A stretch of 64,000 nucleotides of DNA, taken from Paenibacillus wynnii (GTDB lineage Bacteria > Bacillota > Bacilli > Paenibacillales > Paenibacillaceae). The number at the start of each line of letters is the position of its first letter. The first letter of the stretch is position 1. The DNA lies in the NCBI RefSeq assembly GCF_030812855.1, contig NZ_JAUSTK010000025.1, positions 16,038 through 80,037 of the forward strand, read 5' to 3'. Shown here in pieces: positions 44,772-53,611 of the stretch. The translations under genes and the position numbers were made by a program. The notes under the pieces were generated by a model. It searched no databases, was not told the DNA's origin, and worked only from the letters and a program-made list of their open reading frames with translations.

Positions 44772-45623
44772 TTACTCTTTGTCTAAAAATGCCCTTGCCG
44801 ATATATACACAAACCGCTCGGCCCGCGCCATTACATGGAACTTCTGCTCTGGAAAATACTTGTATAGATAATCTACAAAATACCCCGGATTCTCCGCGTT
44901 TCCAGCAAAGAGATCATAGTGTAAGGGAATAACCGTCTCAAATTGGGCTACCGCTGCAAACTCCGCAGCTTCACGATAACTCATGTTACCTACTAGATTG
45001 CGTGCATTGCGGAAATAATCTCGACCGTTGATTGGCAGCATCGCCAGGTCAATAGGATGGCTGCTCACAGCATCAACAAGCTCGGGGTATAGCACGGTAT
45101 CTCCGGCATGGTACAGCGTAACTCCGTTCAGCTCCAAAATATAACCAACGAAATGAGGATTCCCTTGTTCGTCCCTTGTCAACTGCTCGTGAGCGGCGGC
45201 TAAAGGCAGCACCCGCAGCTTAGGTCCATAAGAAATCCATTTGCCCTCTTCGGCCTTCAAGAACTGCTCATCCTTCACGCCAAGCTCCTTAAGAAGGGGT
45301 TCGCACATAGCTGGCGCCGTGATCATAACCGCTGGATTATGGATAACCAGCTGTGGAAGGGTTCCTTTATCCAAATGATCTTCATGATCATGGGTAATCA
45401 GGCACACATCGGCATTCGTGATATCCTCGGGTGAGATCGGCGCCGGAAAGGTTCGGTCAGGATTAGGTGATACGTATGGGTCAATGTAGACCGTTACTCC
45501 ATCTCCTTTTATAATCACACTCTCCTGCCCAAGAAACCATACCGCCAGACAGCCATATGGCACCTCTGTACGTCTCACCTCTCCAATAAGATGCTTACCT
45601 CTGCGTTCCTCTTGCTTGTTCAT
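44772..45623 (-). CDS. UlaG-like metal-dependent hydrolase (MBL fold)
   Basis: 283 aa. CLAVWFLGQESVIIKGDGVTVYIDPY, ITHDHEDHLD (HxHxDH), LPLAAAHEQL, HAGDTVLYPELV and VIPLHYDLFAGN match UlaG (L-ascorbate-6-phosphate lactonase) and its relatives well; this is closer to UlaG than the one at 2322. No ula transport genes are nearby, so it may act on another lactone or phosphoester. Stands alone. Confidence 0.85.
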   Translation of the reverse strand: MNKQEERRGKHLIGEVRRTEVPYGCLAVWFLGQESVIIKGDGVTVYIDPYVSPNPDRTFPAPISPEDITNADVCLITHDHEDHLDKGTLPQLVIHNPAVMITAPAMCEPLLKELGVKDEQFLKAEEGKWISYGPKLRVLPLAAAHEQLTRDEQGNPHFVGYILELNGVTLYHAGDTVLYPELVDAVSSHPIDLAMLPINGRDYFRNARNLVGNMSYREAAEFAAVAQFETVIPLHYDLFAGNAENPGYFVDYLYKYFPEQKFHVMARAERFVYISARAFLDKE

Positions 45624-45799
45624 TCGTTCTCCAGCCTTTCTTCTGATGATGAGATTGAAGTTTCAAATAATAACTGTCTAAGCGCTGCAGCCCAACATCG
45701 ACCACCCGGGATCATTTACCACATACAGCCTAGTATAATCCTTCCAAGTCACGAATGCCTAATTTAAAACTAACTATCTTAATTTGCGAATATATAAAT

Positions 45800-46075
45800 G
45801 CAGGATTTGGTGGGGTTAATGGTGCCTCAGGTGCTCAATTGTTGTACTTTGTGCAGGATTTGGTGCGTTAATGGTGCCTCTGGTGCTCAATTGTTGTACT
45901 TTATGCAGGATTTGGTGCGTTAATGGTGCCTGAGGCGCTGAATTGTTGTACTTTATGCAGGATTTGGTGCGTTAACAGTGCCTCGGGAGCTGAATTGTTG
46001 TAGTAAATGCAGGATTACAGCGTAAACCATACCTCAGGTGCTCAATTGTTGTACTTTATGCAGGATTTGGTGCTT
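45800..46075. repeat. Tandem repeat, 52-bp unit, about five copies
   Basis: GCAGGATTTGGTGCGTTAAT begins units at 45800, 45853, 45905, 45957, 46009 and 46060, and each continues with a CCT-AGG block and CTCAATTGTTGTACTTTAT. Units differ at a few bases, so the array is old enough to have drifted. The gap 45624-46155 has no gene. Confidence 0.9.
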
Positions 46076-46090
46076 CGCTCAACAAAAAAA

Positions 46091-46106
46091 GCTGCCAATC
46101 GGCAGC
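46091..46106 (-). terminator. Terminator of the GH18-like gene
   Basis: GCTGCC pairs with GGCAGC around AATC, with A runs upstream (U run on the minus strand) and T runs downstream, so it can act both ways. Confidence 0.75.
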
Positions 46107-46155
46107 CTTTTTGCTATAAACACATTAAATTGGAATCCCTAAGGATCTATCCAAA

Positions 46156-47406
46156 CTAAAACTCCACCGATCCATTCATTTGGGTCCAGGCGGGCTGTGC
46201 AATAATTCCAAGGCGCCAGATCGCTATCCCTTTAAGGTCATAACGTTTGGCCAGCCCAATTTTGGTATTCACAGAAGTCTCGTTTTCACTGGCTAGAGAT
46301 ATCCCAAGAATCAGCTTCTCCTTGTTAACCTGCTGGAGAGCAAGACGTATGGCCTCATCCACTTTATTCACAGGCTCAGGACTTTTCTCGTCACCGTAAG
46401 CGTAAGCCATTATGATCAAATCGTCGGCAAGACTTCCAAGCGTTTTATAGTCATATCCTGTATAAGAGCTGTTTAAAGGATGAAGGACAAGCGTTAGCTT
46501 AAGTCCAGCTTGACGTGCTTTTGTAGATAAATTTTGGACAAAACTGTTATAATCTGAACGGACTTTTGCTTTATCACCGCTGAGGCCCAATCCCTCCAGA
46601 TCCAGTAAAATCCCTTTAAATCCCTTCTGAACAGCCGTATCCACGATACCAGAAATAGTCCGGGCCTGCAGCACCTGATCCTCAAGGTTCTTGGTGAGCT
46701 CCAGCTTACCATCTACCGAATAAACCATTAGATACGGAGTTGTACCGCTTGTTGCTGTATCTGATATCATGAGTTCCGGTGTAAGCTCACCCGCAGGCTT
46801 AGGCCATTTATATTCCTCACCTTGAGTGGTAAACTCGCCACTACGGTCAATTCTACTCCAACCAAAAGCAATAGCATCAAAATCCGGAACAAATGAGTAT
46901 TGATCAAAAGACGAAAGTGCATAGAAACCCAAGGTGTACATATCCTTCTTCGGTGAAATAATGGATACGGTCTTCGTTAGCTGATTCCAAGACACCCCAG
47001 CCCCAAATTGCCCGCTGAAAAAGCTTAATGGAATCATCGTGGTTCCACGAACATTTTGCGGGGCTACTGCCAGTTTCACCGTTCCGCCGTTTACCAAGGC
47101 ATTTACGCTGCCTATAGTAAGCTCTACTTTCTTGTCCACCGTCCCTACTTTTTTGGTTGCGGTAATCTTCTTAGCCGTCTGATTCCAAACCACCGGAATA
47201 TTTAAGGCTTCTGCTATTGCCCGAAATGGCACCATAGTCGTTCCCTTCATCACCGCAGGTTCTACCGGAAAGGGAAGTGGATATCCGTCAAGCAGTATGG
47301 TAACCCCACCGGCTGTAGCTGCTGCTTGTGTAGTATTGCCTAGCAGAGCTGTCATACTACTTAGTGCAATGACGCAGCATAATAGTATTTTCCCATAACG
47401 TTTCAT
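46156..47406 (-). CDS. Secreted GH18-like protein with copper-amine-oxidase-like stalk domain
   Basis: 416 aa. A signal peptide (YGKILLCCVIALSSMTALLGNTTQAAA) is followed by a stalk domain (about 35-150; two repeats, TTMVPFRAIAEALNIPVVWNQTAKKIT and TTMIPLSFFSGQFGAGVSWNQLTKTV) common in Paenibacillus surface proteins. The rest (160-416) is a TIM barrel of GH18 type with FKGILLDLEGLG as the D-x-E motif, LADDLIIMAYAYG and GIAIWRLG. The catalytic Glu appears kept, but the DxxDxDxE motif is reduced. Probable role: a cell wall or chitin-like glycosidase, or a binding protein. Confidence 0.85.
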   Translation of the reverse strand: MKRYGKILLCCVIALSSMTALLGNTTQAAATAGGVTILLDGYPLPFPVEPAVMKGTTMVPFRAIAEALNIPVVWNQTAKKITATKKVGTVDKKVELTIGSVNALVNGGTVKLAVAPQNVRGTTMIPLSFFSGQFGAGVSWNQLTKTVSIISPKKDMYTLGFYALSSFDQYSFVPDFDAIAFGWSRIDRSGEFTTQGEEYKWPKPAGELTPELMISDTATSGTTPYLMVYSVDGKLELTKNLEDQVLQARTISGIVDTAVQKGFKGILLDLEGLGLSGDKAKVRSDYNSFVQNLSTKARQAGLKLTLVLHPLNSSYTGYDYKTLGSLADDLIIMAYAYGDEKSPEPVNKVDEAIRLALQQVNKEKLILGISLASENETSVNTKIGLAKRYDLKGIAIWRLGIIAQPAWTQMNGSVEF

Positions 47407-47485
47407 AGCGAATCTCCTTTTTTATAAAATAGTCCATCTATCATACTACCAAAATTGATATTTTTTGCAAATTAATAGATCAAGA

Positions 47486-47594
47486 AGAAACGGCTTAGCC
47501 GTCCTTAATGGGAGCCTACGCTTCCGAAGCAGCGATACTCCGTATCGCTTTCAGTATCCGTTTCTCGTAGAAATATAAGCAAAGTATACTGAAA
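47486..47594. repeat. Structured non-coding element with several hairpins
   Basis: An outer stem AGAAACGG (47486-47493) and CCGTTTCT (47558-47565) encloses ACGGCT/AGCCGT (47490-47502) and a perfect GCGATAC/GTATCGC hairpin (47532-47548). TTTCAGTAT (47549-47557) pairs with ATACTGAAA (47586-47594). The arms compete, so it is either a family repeat or a switch-like leader. No gene fits it. Confidence 0.5.
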
Positions 47595-47620
47595 ACTTAT
47601 ACTTTCTTATATTTTAAAAA

Positions 47621-47656
47621 AACCGCCAATCCCCTTAATTCAGGTAATTAGCGGTT
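47621..47656 (-). terminator. Terminator of the patB gene
   Basis: AACCGCCAAT pairs with ATTAGCGGTT (one mismatch), followed on the minus strand by a U run. Confidence 0.75.
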
Positions 47657-47685
47657 CTAATAATAGGTACCTTATTAGAATCTAT

Positions 47686-48861
47686 TTATAGACTATTATT
47701 GACAGCCGCTGAGAAACGTTCCAAAGCTTCCTGCAGAATCGATCTCGGACAAGCCAGATTTATACGCAGATAACCTTCACCCTCTGAGCCAAATACCGAA
47801 CCTTCACTAAAAGCTACTTTGGCTTCTTTAAACATAAGGTTTTTGAGGCCATTAATATCCCTGTTTAATCCGCGGCAGTCGATCCACAACAGATATGTAG
47901 CTTCTGGGCGCATCACTTTCACCTGTGATAAATGCTCCGATAAATAGCTGATCGCATAATCCACGTTACCCGAAATATACACCAATAGCTCATCTAACCA
48001 TTCATCACCTTCATTGTAAGCGGCTTGTACCGCGTCCGGCGCAAAGAAGTGAGCCATATGTAGACTTAAAGCTTTTAAGCGCATATCGAATTTCCGTTTC
48101 AGATCCGGGTTGGAGGCTACAATGAACGAAGTTTGAATACCCGGCAGATTAAAAGTTTTGGTCGCTGCCAGCGTCGTTAGTGTAATATTAGCCAGCTCCT
48201 CGGATAAGGAGGCAAATGGATAATGAGTATGCCCCGATAAAGCCAAATCGCAATGAATCTCATCCGATATAACGGTTACTCCATAAGCAAGGCACAATTC
48301 TCCCAGCTTCAGCAGCTCTTCACGCTCCCAGACTCGTCCTCCCGGATTATGCGGACTGCAGAGTAGCAGCAGCTTGGCTCCACCCTTCATTAGCCCCTCC
48401 AGCTGGTCATAGTCCATTTCGTAGCGGCCATTTTGCAGAATCAGTGGATTTTTGGCGACCTTACGGCCGTTCATATTAATAACATCATAAAACGGATAAT
48501 ACACCGGCGACTGCACAATGACCTCACCGCCCGGCTCACTATACAGTTCCACTGCCAAACTTAACGAGGTGACAATCCCGGGGGAATCCGTGATCCACTC
48601 CGGCTGAATACTCCAATCATGTCTTCTTTTAAACCAGGAGGTGATTGCTTCTTTATAAGGTTCACTACTTACGCTATAACCGTAGACACCTTCCTCCACA
48701 CGGCGAAGGATCGCTTCTTTTACAGCTGGAGGACTTTCGAAATCCATATCGGCTACCCACAAAGGCATAATGTCCTTATCACCGAACAACTTCTCGGATT
48801 GATCCCATTTATAAGAACGGGTATTGCGGCGGTTAATGACGGCATCAAAATCATACTTCAA
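47686..48861 (-). CDS. patB: PatB/MalY-like cystathionine beta-lyase (aminotransferase fold)
   Basis: 391 aa. RRNTRSYKWDQSEKLFG at the start, LWVADMDFESPPAVKEAI, SPHNPGGRVWEREEL, ISDEIHCDLALSGHTHYPF and AATKTFNLPGIQ, where the Lys binds PLP. This is the PatB/MalY group: C-S lyases that free homocysteine and can act on aromatic amino acids. Stands alone, with a terminator behind and dck further on the same strand. Confidence 0.9.
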   Translation of the reverse strand: MKYDFDAVINRRNTRSYKWDQSEKLFGDKDIMPLWVADMDFESPPAVKEAILRRVEEGVYGYSVSSEPYKEAITSWFKRRHDWSIQPEWITDSPGIVTSLSLAVELYSEPGGEVIVQSPVYYPFYDVINMNGRKVAKNPLILQNGRYEMDYDQLEGLMKGGAKLLLLCSPHNPGGRVWEREELLKLGELCLAYGVTVISDEIHCDLALSGHTHYPFASLSEELANITLTTLAATKTFNLPGIQTSFIVASNPDLKRKFDMRLKALSLHMAHFFAPDAVQAAYNEGDEWLDELLVYISGNVDYAISYLSEHLSQVKVMRPEATYLLWIDCRGLNRDINGLKNLMFKEAKVAFSEGSVFGSEGEGYLRINLACPRSILQEALERFSAAVNNSL

Positions 48862-48968
48862 CTTCAGTCACCTCGTCCTCTCTGCTTCAACGTATTAATG
48901 TATTGTAACATGCAAAAAACGGCACGCCAAGGTTATCCCTATAGCTGCCGCTTCGATATAATTCTATA

Positions 48969-49625
48969 TTAAGCTTTGTTTACCACGGGCTTCCGAATCG
49001 CATTGCCAACCTTCATAAGAATGTTAGACATGGAATCCGGGTCTTTCACATCATATTCATCAATATTTAGGCGGAGTACCGGACAAGCAGTGAATTGATC
49101 AATCCACACGGAATATCTGCCATGCATTTGTTCCCAGTAAGACACATCGGTCTGAATCTCCATCTCGCGGCCACGCTCGTTAATACGGGTCAGAATGGAA
49201 GGCAGACTGCCTTCAATATAAATTAGCACATCGGGATGGGGAAAATACGGAGTCATAACCATTGCTTCATAAAGACTGGTATAGGTCTCATAATCGGTCT
49301 TCGACATCGTGCCTTGATCCGCATGCATTTTAGCGAAAATACCTGTGTCCTCATAGATGGAACGGTCTTGCACGAAACCACCGCCGAGTTCAAACATTTT
49401 CTTCTGTTCCTTAAAACGTTCAGCCAGGAAATAGATTTGCAGATGAAAACTCCATCTTTCGAAATCATGATAGAACTTTTCCAGATAGGGGTTATGATCA
49501 ACCTGCTCAAGTGAGGTCTGAAAGTTCAACCGTTCCGCTAGGGCCGCTGTTAAAGTAGATTTACCCACACCCACTGTTCCTGCTACGGTAATTAATGCGT
49601 TGTCCGGGATGTTATATTGATTCAT
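48969..49625 (-). CDS. dck: Deoxyadenosine/deoxycytidine kinase
   Basis: 218 aa. P-loop GTVGVGKSTL, then VDHNPYLEKFYHDFERWSFHLQIYFLAERFKEQ, the DRSIYEDTGIF motif and INERGREMEIQ. The sequence follows B. subtilis Dck (YaaF) along its whole length, so the dA/dC specificity is a fair call. Its start overlaps the dgk stop by 4 bp, so dgk-dck is one translationally coupled operon, as in Bacillus. Confidence 0.93.
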   Translation of the reverse strand: MNQYNIPDNALITVAGTVGVGKSTLTAALAERLNFQTSLEQVDHNPYLEKFYHDFERWSFHLQIYFLAERFKEQKKMFELGGGFVQDRSIYEDTGIFAKMHADQGTMSKTDYETYTSLYEAMVMTPYFPHPDVLIYIEGSLPSILTRINERGREMEIQTDVSYWEQMHGRYSVWIDQFTACPVLRLNIDEYDVKDPDSMSNILMKVGNAIRKPVVNKA

Positions 49626-50245
49626 TGCATATGCTCCTTTACTTGTAACGCGATGGCGGCGAACTGATCTTTATTTTCCACAAAATCGACCTTATTTCCA
49701 TCTATCGTGATAATAGGGGTCGACGGTTCCCGGATGGCCAGAGAAGTCATCGCCTCATCATAATCTTCTATTAATTGCTGTAAATAAGCGGTGTCCATAG
49801 CATCTTCAAAGGATCGGCCGCGTTTCTCAATCCGTTTAAGCAGTGTATCGAGATCTGCCCGAATATAAAGAATGACATTAGGTTTCGGCAGGTCATCGGT
49901 TAAAACATGGTAAATCTGGCGGTATTTGTCCCGCTTGGTACCCTTTAGTGTTCGTTCGCTAAAGATAAGATTCTTATAAATGTGATAATCCGAAATGACG
50001 GGCTTACCCTTATCTATGTACTGCATAACGGTATCTTCAAGCTGCTTGTACCGATTGCAGAGAAAGAACATCTCTAACTGAAAGCTCCAATCGTCCATGT
50101 TCCGGTAAAACTTGTCCAGAAAAGGATTCTCCTCAACAATTTCCTTGATAATCGGAAGCTGAAATTCTGCTGATAGCATAGTTGCGAGCGTAGTTTTACC
50201 AGCCCCTATAGGACCCTCTACGGCAATAAATGGTGCGTGTGTCAT
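49622..50245 (-). CDS. dgk: Deoxyguanosine kinase
   Basis: About 207 aa. P-loop EGPIGAGKTTLATMLS, EIVEENPFLDKFYRNMDDWSFQLEMFFLCNRYKQLED, DYHIYKN and IEKRGRSFE match B. subtilis Dgk (YaaG) closely. It phosphorylates deoxyguanosine for salvage. ATG 50245 follows GAGGAGG with 12 bp; the TTG farther upstream sits within that box and is rejected. First gene of the pair with dck. Confidence 0.93.
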   Translation of the reverse strand: MTHAPFIAVEGPIGAGKTTLATMLSAEFQLPIIKEIVEENPFLDKFYRNMDDWSFQLEMFFLCNRYKQLEDTVMQYIDKGKPVISDYHIYKNLIFSERTLKGTKRDKYRQIYHVLTDDLPKPNVILYIRADLDTLLKRIEKRGRSFEDAMDTAYLQQLIEDYDEAMTSLAIREPSTPIITIDGNKVDFVENKDQFAAIALQVKEHMQ

Positions 50246-50400
50246 TGATTCTGATATCCTCCTCAAATACGGGCAATGCCTAAAAACAGACTAAACTATT
50301 GTATCACAGGAGGCACCTTGTTAGGGTGAAACTTTTAAGAAACTGGAGGCGGGAAGGGGAATGATGGAGTATTAAGCTAGTTTTATTGCGTCTTAGAAAA

Positions 50401-50588
50401 TTAGAGGGATTTGTTCCCTCTAATTTCTACAAATAAGCCCATTGGGCTCATTTAAAGGGAATTTTTCCCTCTAATTTGATGAAATCGGCACAATATACCC
50501 TTTATACGATGAATTAATGGTATATTTTCCCTATAATTATTAATAGAAAGGATTTTTTGATCATTTAGAGGGATTTATTCCCTCTAAA
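50401..50588. repeat. Palindromic repeats with TCCCTCTAA arms
   Basis: TTAGAGGGATTTGTTCCCTCTAA is exact at 50401-50423 (9-bp arms, 5-base loop), and a second at 50564-50588 has 10-bp arms. Two half-copies (TCCCTCTAAT at about 50466 and a diverged one at 50528) lie between, at about 51-bp steps. The gap 50267-50690 holds no gene that I can see. Confidence 0.8.
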
Positions 50589-50690
50589 TATAATAATTTA
50601 TCGAAGTTTACTCTGGGAAGCCAAACAGTAGTTAGTTAGAAGAGCAGCAACGTACTGTTTGCGGAGCATCGGCGGAGCAGTTAACAAAAA

Positions 50691-50716
50691 AAGATGCCCC
50701 TAGCTAGGGACATCTT
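50691..50716 (-). terminator. Terminator of the carboxynorspermidine operon
   Basis: AAGATGCCCCTA pairs with TAGGGACATCTT around GC, followed by a U run on the minus strand. Confidence 0.85.
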
Positions 50717-50725
50717 ACGTAAGAA

Positions 50726-51862
50726 TTAAGATAAACGACCGCTGAAATCCTCATAGGCAAATTGACGAATGACTTTGATGCCTTCTTCTTCGTTGTACGA
50801 AGCGATGGCCGGCAGATTCACACCATTGAACATATGATTCTTGACCATAGTATAGTGACCCATATCAGTGAATACCAACTTGTCACCGTATTTCAGCGGT
50901 TCCTTGAAGGAATAATCCCCGATGACATCTCCTGCCAGGCAGGTCATGCCACCAAGTCTGTACGTATAGGCATATTCACCTGGCTGACCAGCGTCAATAA
51001 TACCTGGACGATACGGCATTGCGAGTACGTCTGGCATATGGCATTCGGCTGAGGTATCCAATATCGCGATATCCATACCATTATGCATAGTGTCTAGTAC
51101 AGTCGCTACCAGATAACCGGTGTTAAGGGCGATCGCCTCTCCCGGTTCCAGATAAATCTGAACATCGTATTTCTCTTGCATATACGTAATGCAGCGAATC
51201 AACGTCTCCAGATCATAATCGGGACGGGTGATATGATGTCCGCCGCCAAAATTAAGCCATTTCATACCGTGAAGATACTGACCGAATTTCTCTTCCACTA
51301 CCTTAAGCGTACGCTCCAAGGTATCCGAGTTTTGCTCACACATCGTATGGAAATGCAATCCATCAATGCCCTCAAGCTCATCTGGACGGAAGCTCAGCAG
51401 TGTTACTCCCATACGGGAGTAATTGTAGCATGGATCATATAAAGGAATTTCAATCTCGGAATATTCCGGGTTAACCCGGATCCCGCAGCTGATGTTCTTA
51501 GGTGCGCTTTGCACCCGATCCTTAAACCGATTCCATTGGTCAAAAGAATTAAAAACAATGTGATCGCTGTATTCCAGCAACTCGGCGAACTCCGAGTCCA
51601 CATAAGCAGGGGCATATACATGCACCTCTTTACCCATTTTTTCAAAGCCCAATCTGGCTTCGAATAAAGAGCTGGAGGTTACACCATGCAAATATTTAGC
51701 GATCAGCGGATACATGGAGTGCATGGAGAACCCTTTTTGCGCTAGCAAAATTTTGGCACCCGTACGCTCTTGTACGTAATTCAGGGTCTCTAGATTCTTG
51801 ATTAACAATCGCTCATCTACAATATAAGCGGGTGACGGCAACGTGCTGATATCAATATCCAT
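50726..51862 (-). CDS. nspC: Carboxynorspermidine decarboxylase
   Basis: 378 aa. LPSPAYIVDERLLIKNLETL opens the protein; LLAQKGFSMHS holds the Lys that binds PLP; LNFGGGHHITRPDYD, LEPGEAIALN and AECHMPDVL follow the group IV decarboxylase fold. It is the CANSDC family, which makes norspermidine or spermidine by removing the carboxyl of carboxy(nor)spermidine. The gene is 10 bp downstream of the dehydrogenase gene, so both are co-expressed. Confidence 0.9.
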   Translation of the reverse strand: MDIDISTLPSPAYIVDERLLIKNLETLNYVQERTGAKILLAQKGFSMHSMYPLIAKYLHGVTSSSLFEARLGFEKMGKEVHVYAPAYVDSEFAELLEYSDHIVFNSFDQWNRFKDRVQSAPKNISCGIRVNPEYSEIEIPLYDPCYNYSRMGVTLLSFRPDELEGIDGLHFHTMCEQNSDTLERTLKVVEEKFGQYLHGMKWLNFGGGHHITRPDYDLETLIRCITYMQEKYDVQIYLEPGEAIALNTGYLVATVLDTMHNGMDIAILDTSAECHMPDVLAMPYRPGIIDAGQPGEYAYTYRLGGMTCLAGDVIGDYSFKEPLKYGDKLVFTDMGHYTMVKNHMFNGVNLPAIASYNEEEGIKVIRQFAYEDFSGRLS

Positions 51863-51872
51863 TACTAAGCCC

Positions 51873-53072
51873 TTAGTCGAGCAGCGTTGGCGAGAAATCT
51901 TCCTGCCAAGGCAGCCCTTGTTTATTCAGTTCTTCCATGAATGGATCTGGATTGAATTCTTCAACGTTGTATACGCCTGGTTTTTTCCAGATGCCTTTGA
52001 TAATCAACATTGCGCCAATCATAGCCGGAACCCCTGTAGTATAGGAAATAGCCTGTGAGCCTACTTCTGCGTAACATTCTTCATGTACACAAACGTTGTA
52101 TACATAATAAGTTTTAGGCTTGCCATCTTTGGTTCCTTGAATAATACAGCCAATGTTTGTTTTACCTTTAGTTCTAGGTCCCAGAGATGCTGGATCCGGC
52201 AAAATAGCTTTCAAGAATTGCAAAGGAACGATCTCTTTGCCTTCATATATAATAGGTTCGATGGAAGTCATGCCAACATTCTCAAGCACTTTCAGGTGAG
52301 TTAGATAGTTCTGGGAGAACGTCATCCAGAATCTGATTTTCTTCACGCCCTTGATATTCTTAGCCAGGGATTCCAATTCTTCATGGTACAAAAGATAGAT
52401 ATCCTTCGGACCGATTTCCGGAAGATCGTACACTTTTTTCTCGGAAAGAGGTGCGGTTTCAATCCACTCGCCATTTTCGAAATAGCGGCCGTTTGCAGTA
52501 ATCTCACGAATATTTATTTCAGGATTGAAGTTGGTTGCGAATGGGTAACCATGGTCGCCCGCGTTAGCATCTACAATATCAATCGTGTGAATTTCATCAA
52601 AATAGTGTTTTTGGGCATACGCTGTGAACACGCCGGTTACCCCAGGGTCAAAGCCGCTTCCGAGAAGCGCGGTAATACCCGCTTTTTCAAATCTTTCCTT
52701 ATAAGCCCACTGCCAGGAATATTCAAATTTAGCTGTATCCTGAGGCTCGTAGTTAGCAGTGTCTACATAGTGCACTCCTGTTGCCAGGCAAGCATCCATA
52801 ATAGTCAGGTCCTGATATGGGAGAGCAACATTGATAACAACATCCGGCTGGAAGCTCTTAATCAGTGCGATTACTTCATCCGTATTATCAGCATCAAGCT
52901 GAGCCGTTTGAATCTTTGTACGGCCTCCGTCTAATTTATCTTTCAGAGCGTCGCACTTAGCGACCGTTCTGCTTGCAATACAAATCTCTTCGAACACATC
53001 CGGGTTCTGGCAACATTTATGAACAACAACACTAGAAACTCCGCCAGCACCAATAATTAAAGCTTTTCCCAA
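51873..53072 (-). CDS. Carboxynorspermidine/carboxyspermidine dehydrogenase (saccharopine dehydrogenase-like)
   Basis: 399 aa. The Rossmann motif GKALIIGAGGVSSVVVHKC starts the protein; DVVINVALPYQDLTIMDACL, ALLGSGFDPGVTGVF and GKTNIGCIIQGTKDGKPKTYYVYNVC follow the Lys1/CANSDH family. It reduces the Schiff base of aspartate semialdehyde and a diamine. Together with the decarboxylase just downstream it forms the whole alternative route for spermidine/norspermidine. The region upstream to 53496 shows no gene. Confidence 0.9.
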   Translation of the reverse strand: MGKALIIGAGGVSSVVVHKCCQNPDVFEEICIASRTVAKCDALKDKLDGGRTKIQTAQLDADNTDEVIALIKSFQPDVVINVALPYQDLTIMDACLATGVHYVDTANYEPQDTAKFEYSWQWAYKERFEKAGITALLGSGFDPGVTGVFTAYAQKHYFDEIHTIDIVDANAGDHGYPFATNFNPEINIREITANGRYFENGEWIETAPLSEKKVYDLPEIGPKDIYLLYHEELESLAKNIKGVKKIRFWMTFSQNYLTHLKVLENVGMTSIEPIIYEGKEIVPLQFLKAILPDPASLGPRTKGKTNIGCIIQGTKDGKPKTYYVYNVCVHEECYAEVGSQAISYTTGVPAMIGAMLIIKGIWKKPGVYNVEEFNPDPFMEELNKQGLPWQEDFSPTLLD

Positions 53073-53496
53073 AATTCAAAACCCCCTAATTTCCGTTTGC
53101 AAAAAATCAACAAGCCTGATTATACATAATATGCTCTAATAAATCAATAAAAAGCGACAAAAAATGATATTTATTGAGTAAAACCTTCGATTATCCCTAT
53201 TCAAACTCTAAAATGCATGAAAATACATTAGAATGCTTCATTTTCCTTTAATTCTTTTTAATAGTATCACACTGTAACCACACTTATTATACCTCTTATA
53301 ATCGATTTCTTTGTGATCAGAACATTTCATAAACATTAAATTTTTCTATGCGTTATTTCATTACCCTTTTGAGGATTACTCAATCTCTTATAAGGAACTT
53401 TTTTCCAAAACATGCAGAGAAACGATTGAGGATGATTTCATCCATTAAATTGGCTTTTATCGCCATTTGATGCGTTTTATTCCCCCCTTTCGCCTT
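53073..53496. other. Long AT-rich gap, no gene found
   Basis: Between the divergent dehydrogenase and LTA synthase genes. I see the leader of the dehydrogenase gene and no ORF, tRNA or convincing structure. Confidence 0.55.
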
Positions 53497-53525
53497 TTGA
53501 CATAAGGAAATATCTGGAGCATAAT
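53497..53525 (+). promoter_or_regulatory. Sigma-A promoter of the LTA synthase gene
   Basis: TTGACA (53497-53502) and CATAAT (53520-53525) with exactly 17 bp between, about 87 bp before the ATG. Confidence 0.7.
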
Positions 53526-53611
53526 AAGCGTCTGTGCATTTACTTACTAATGCTTAATAGAACTGACTTTTGAAGGTTTTAGAGTGTGCTTTAACAGGGG
53601 AGATGCAGAAT

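Noticed and set aside
45800..46075. CRISPR array
   Set aside because: The whole unit repeats, without unique spacers, and no cas gene is near.
50401..50588. CRISPR array or riboswitch
   Set aside because: Palindromes with irregular spacing and no gene close downstream.
52383..52934. 183-aa plus-strand frame
   Set aside because: Antisense of the carboxynorspermidine dehydrogenase gene, no RBS.
53073..53496. Riboswitch ahead of the carboxynorspermidine genes
   Set aside because: No conserved core or terminator pair that I can recognise.
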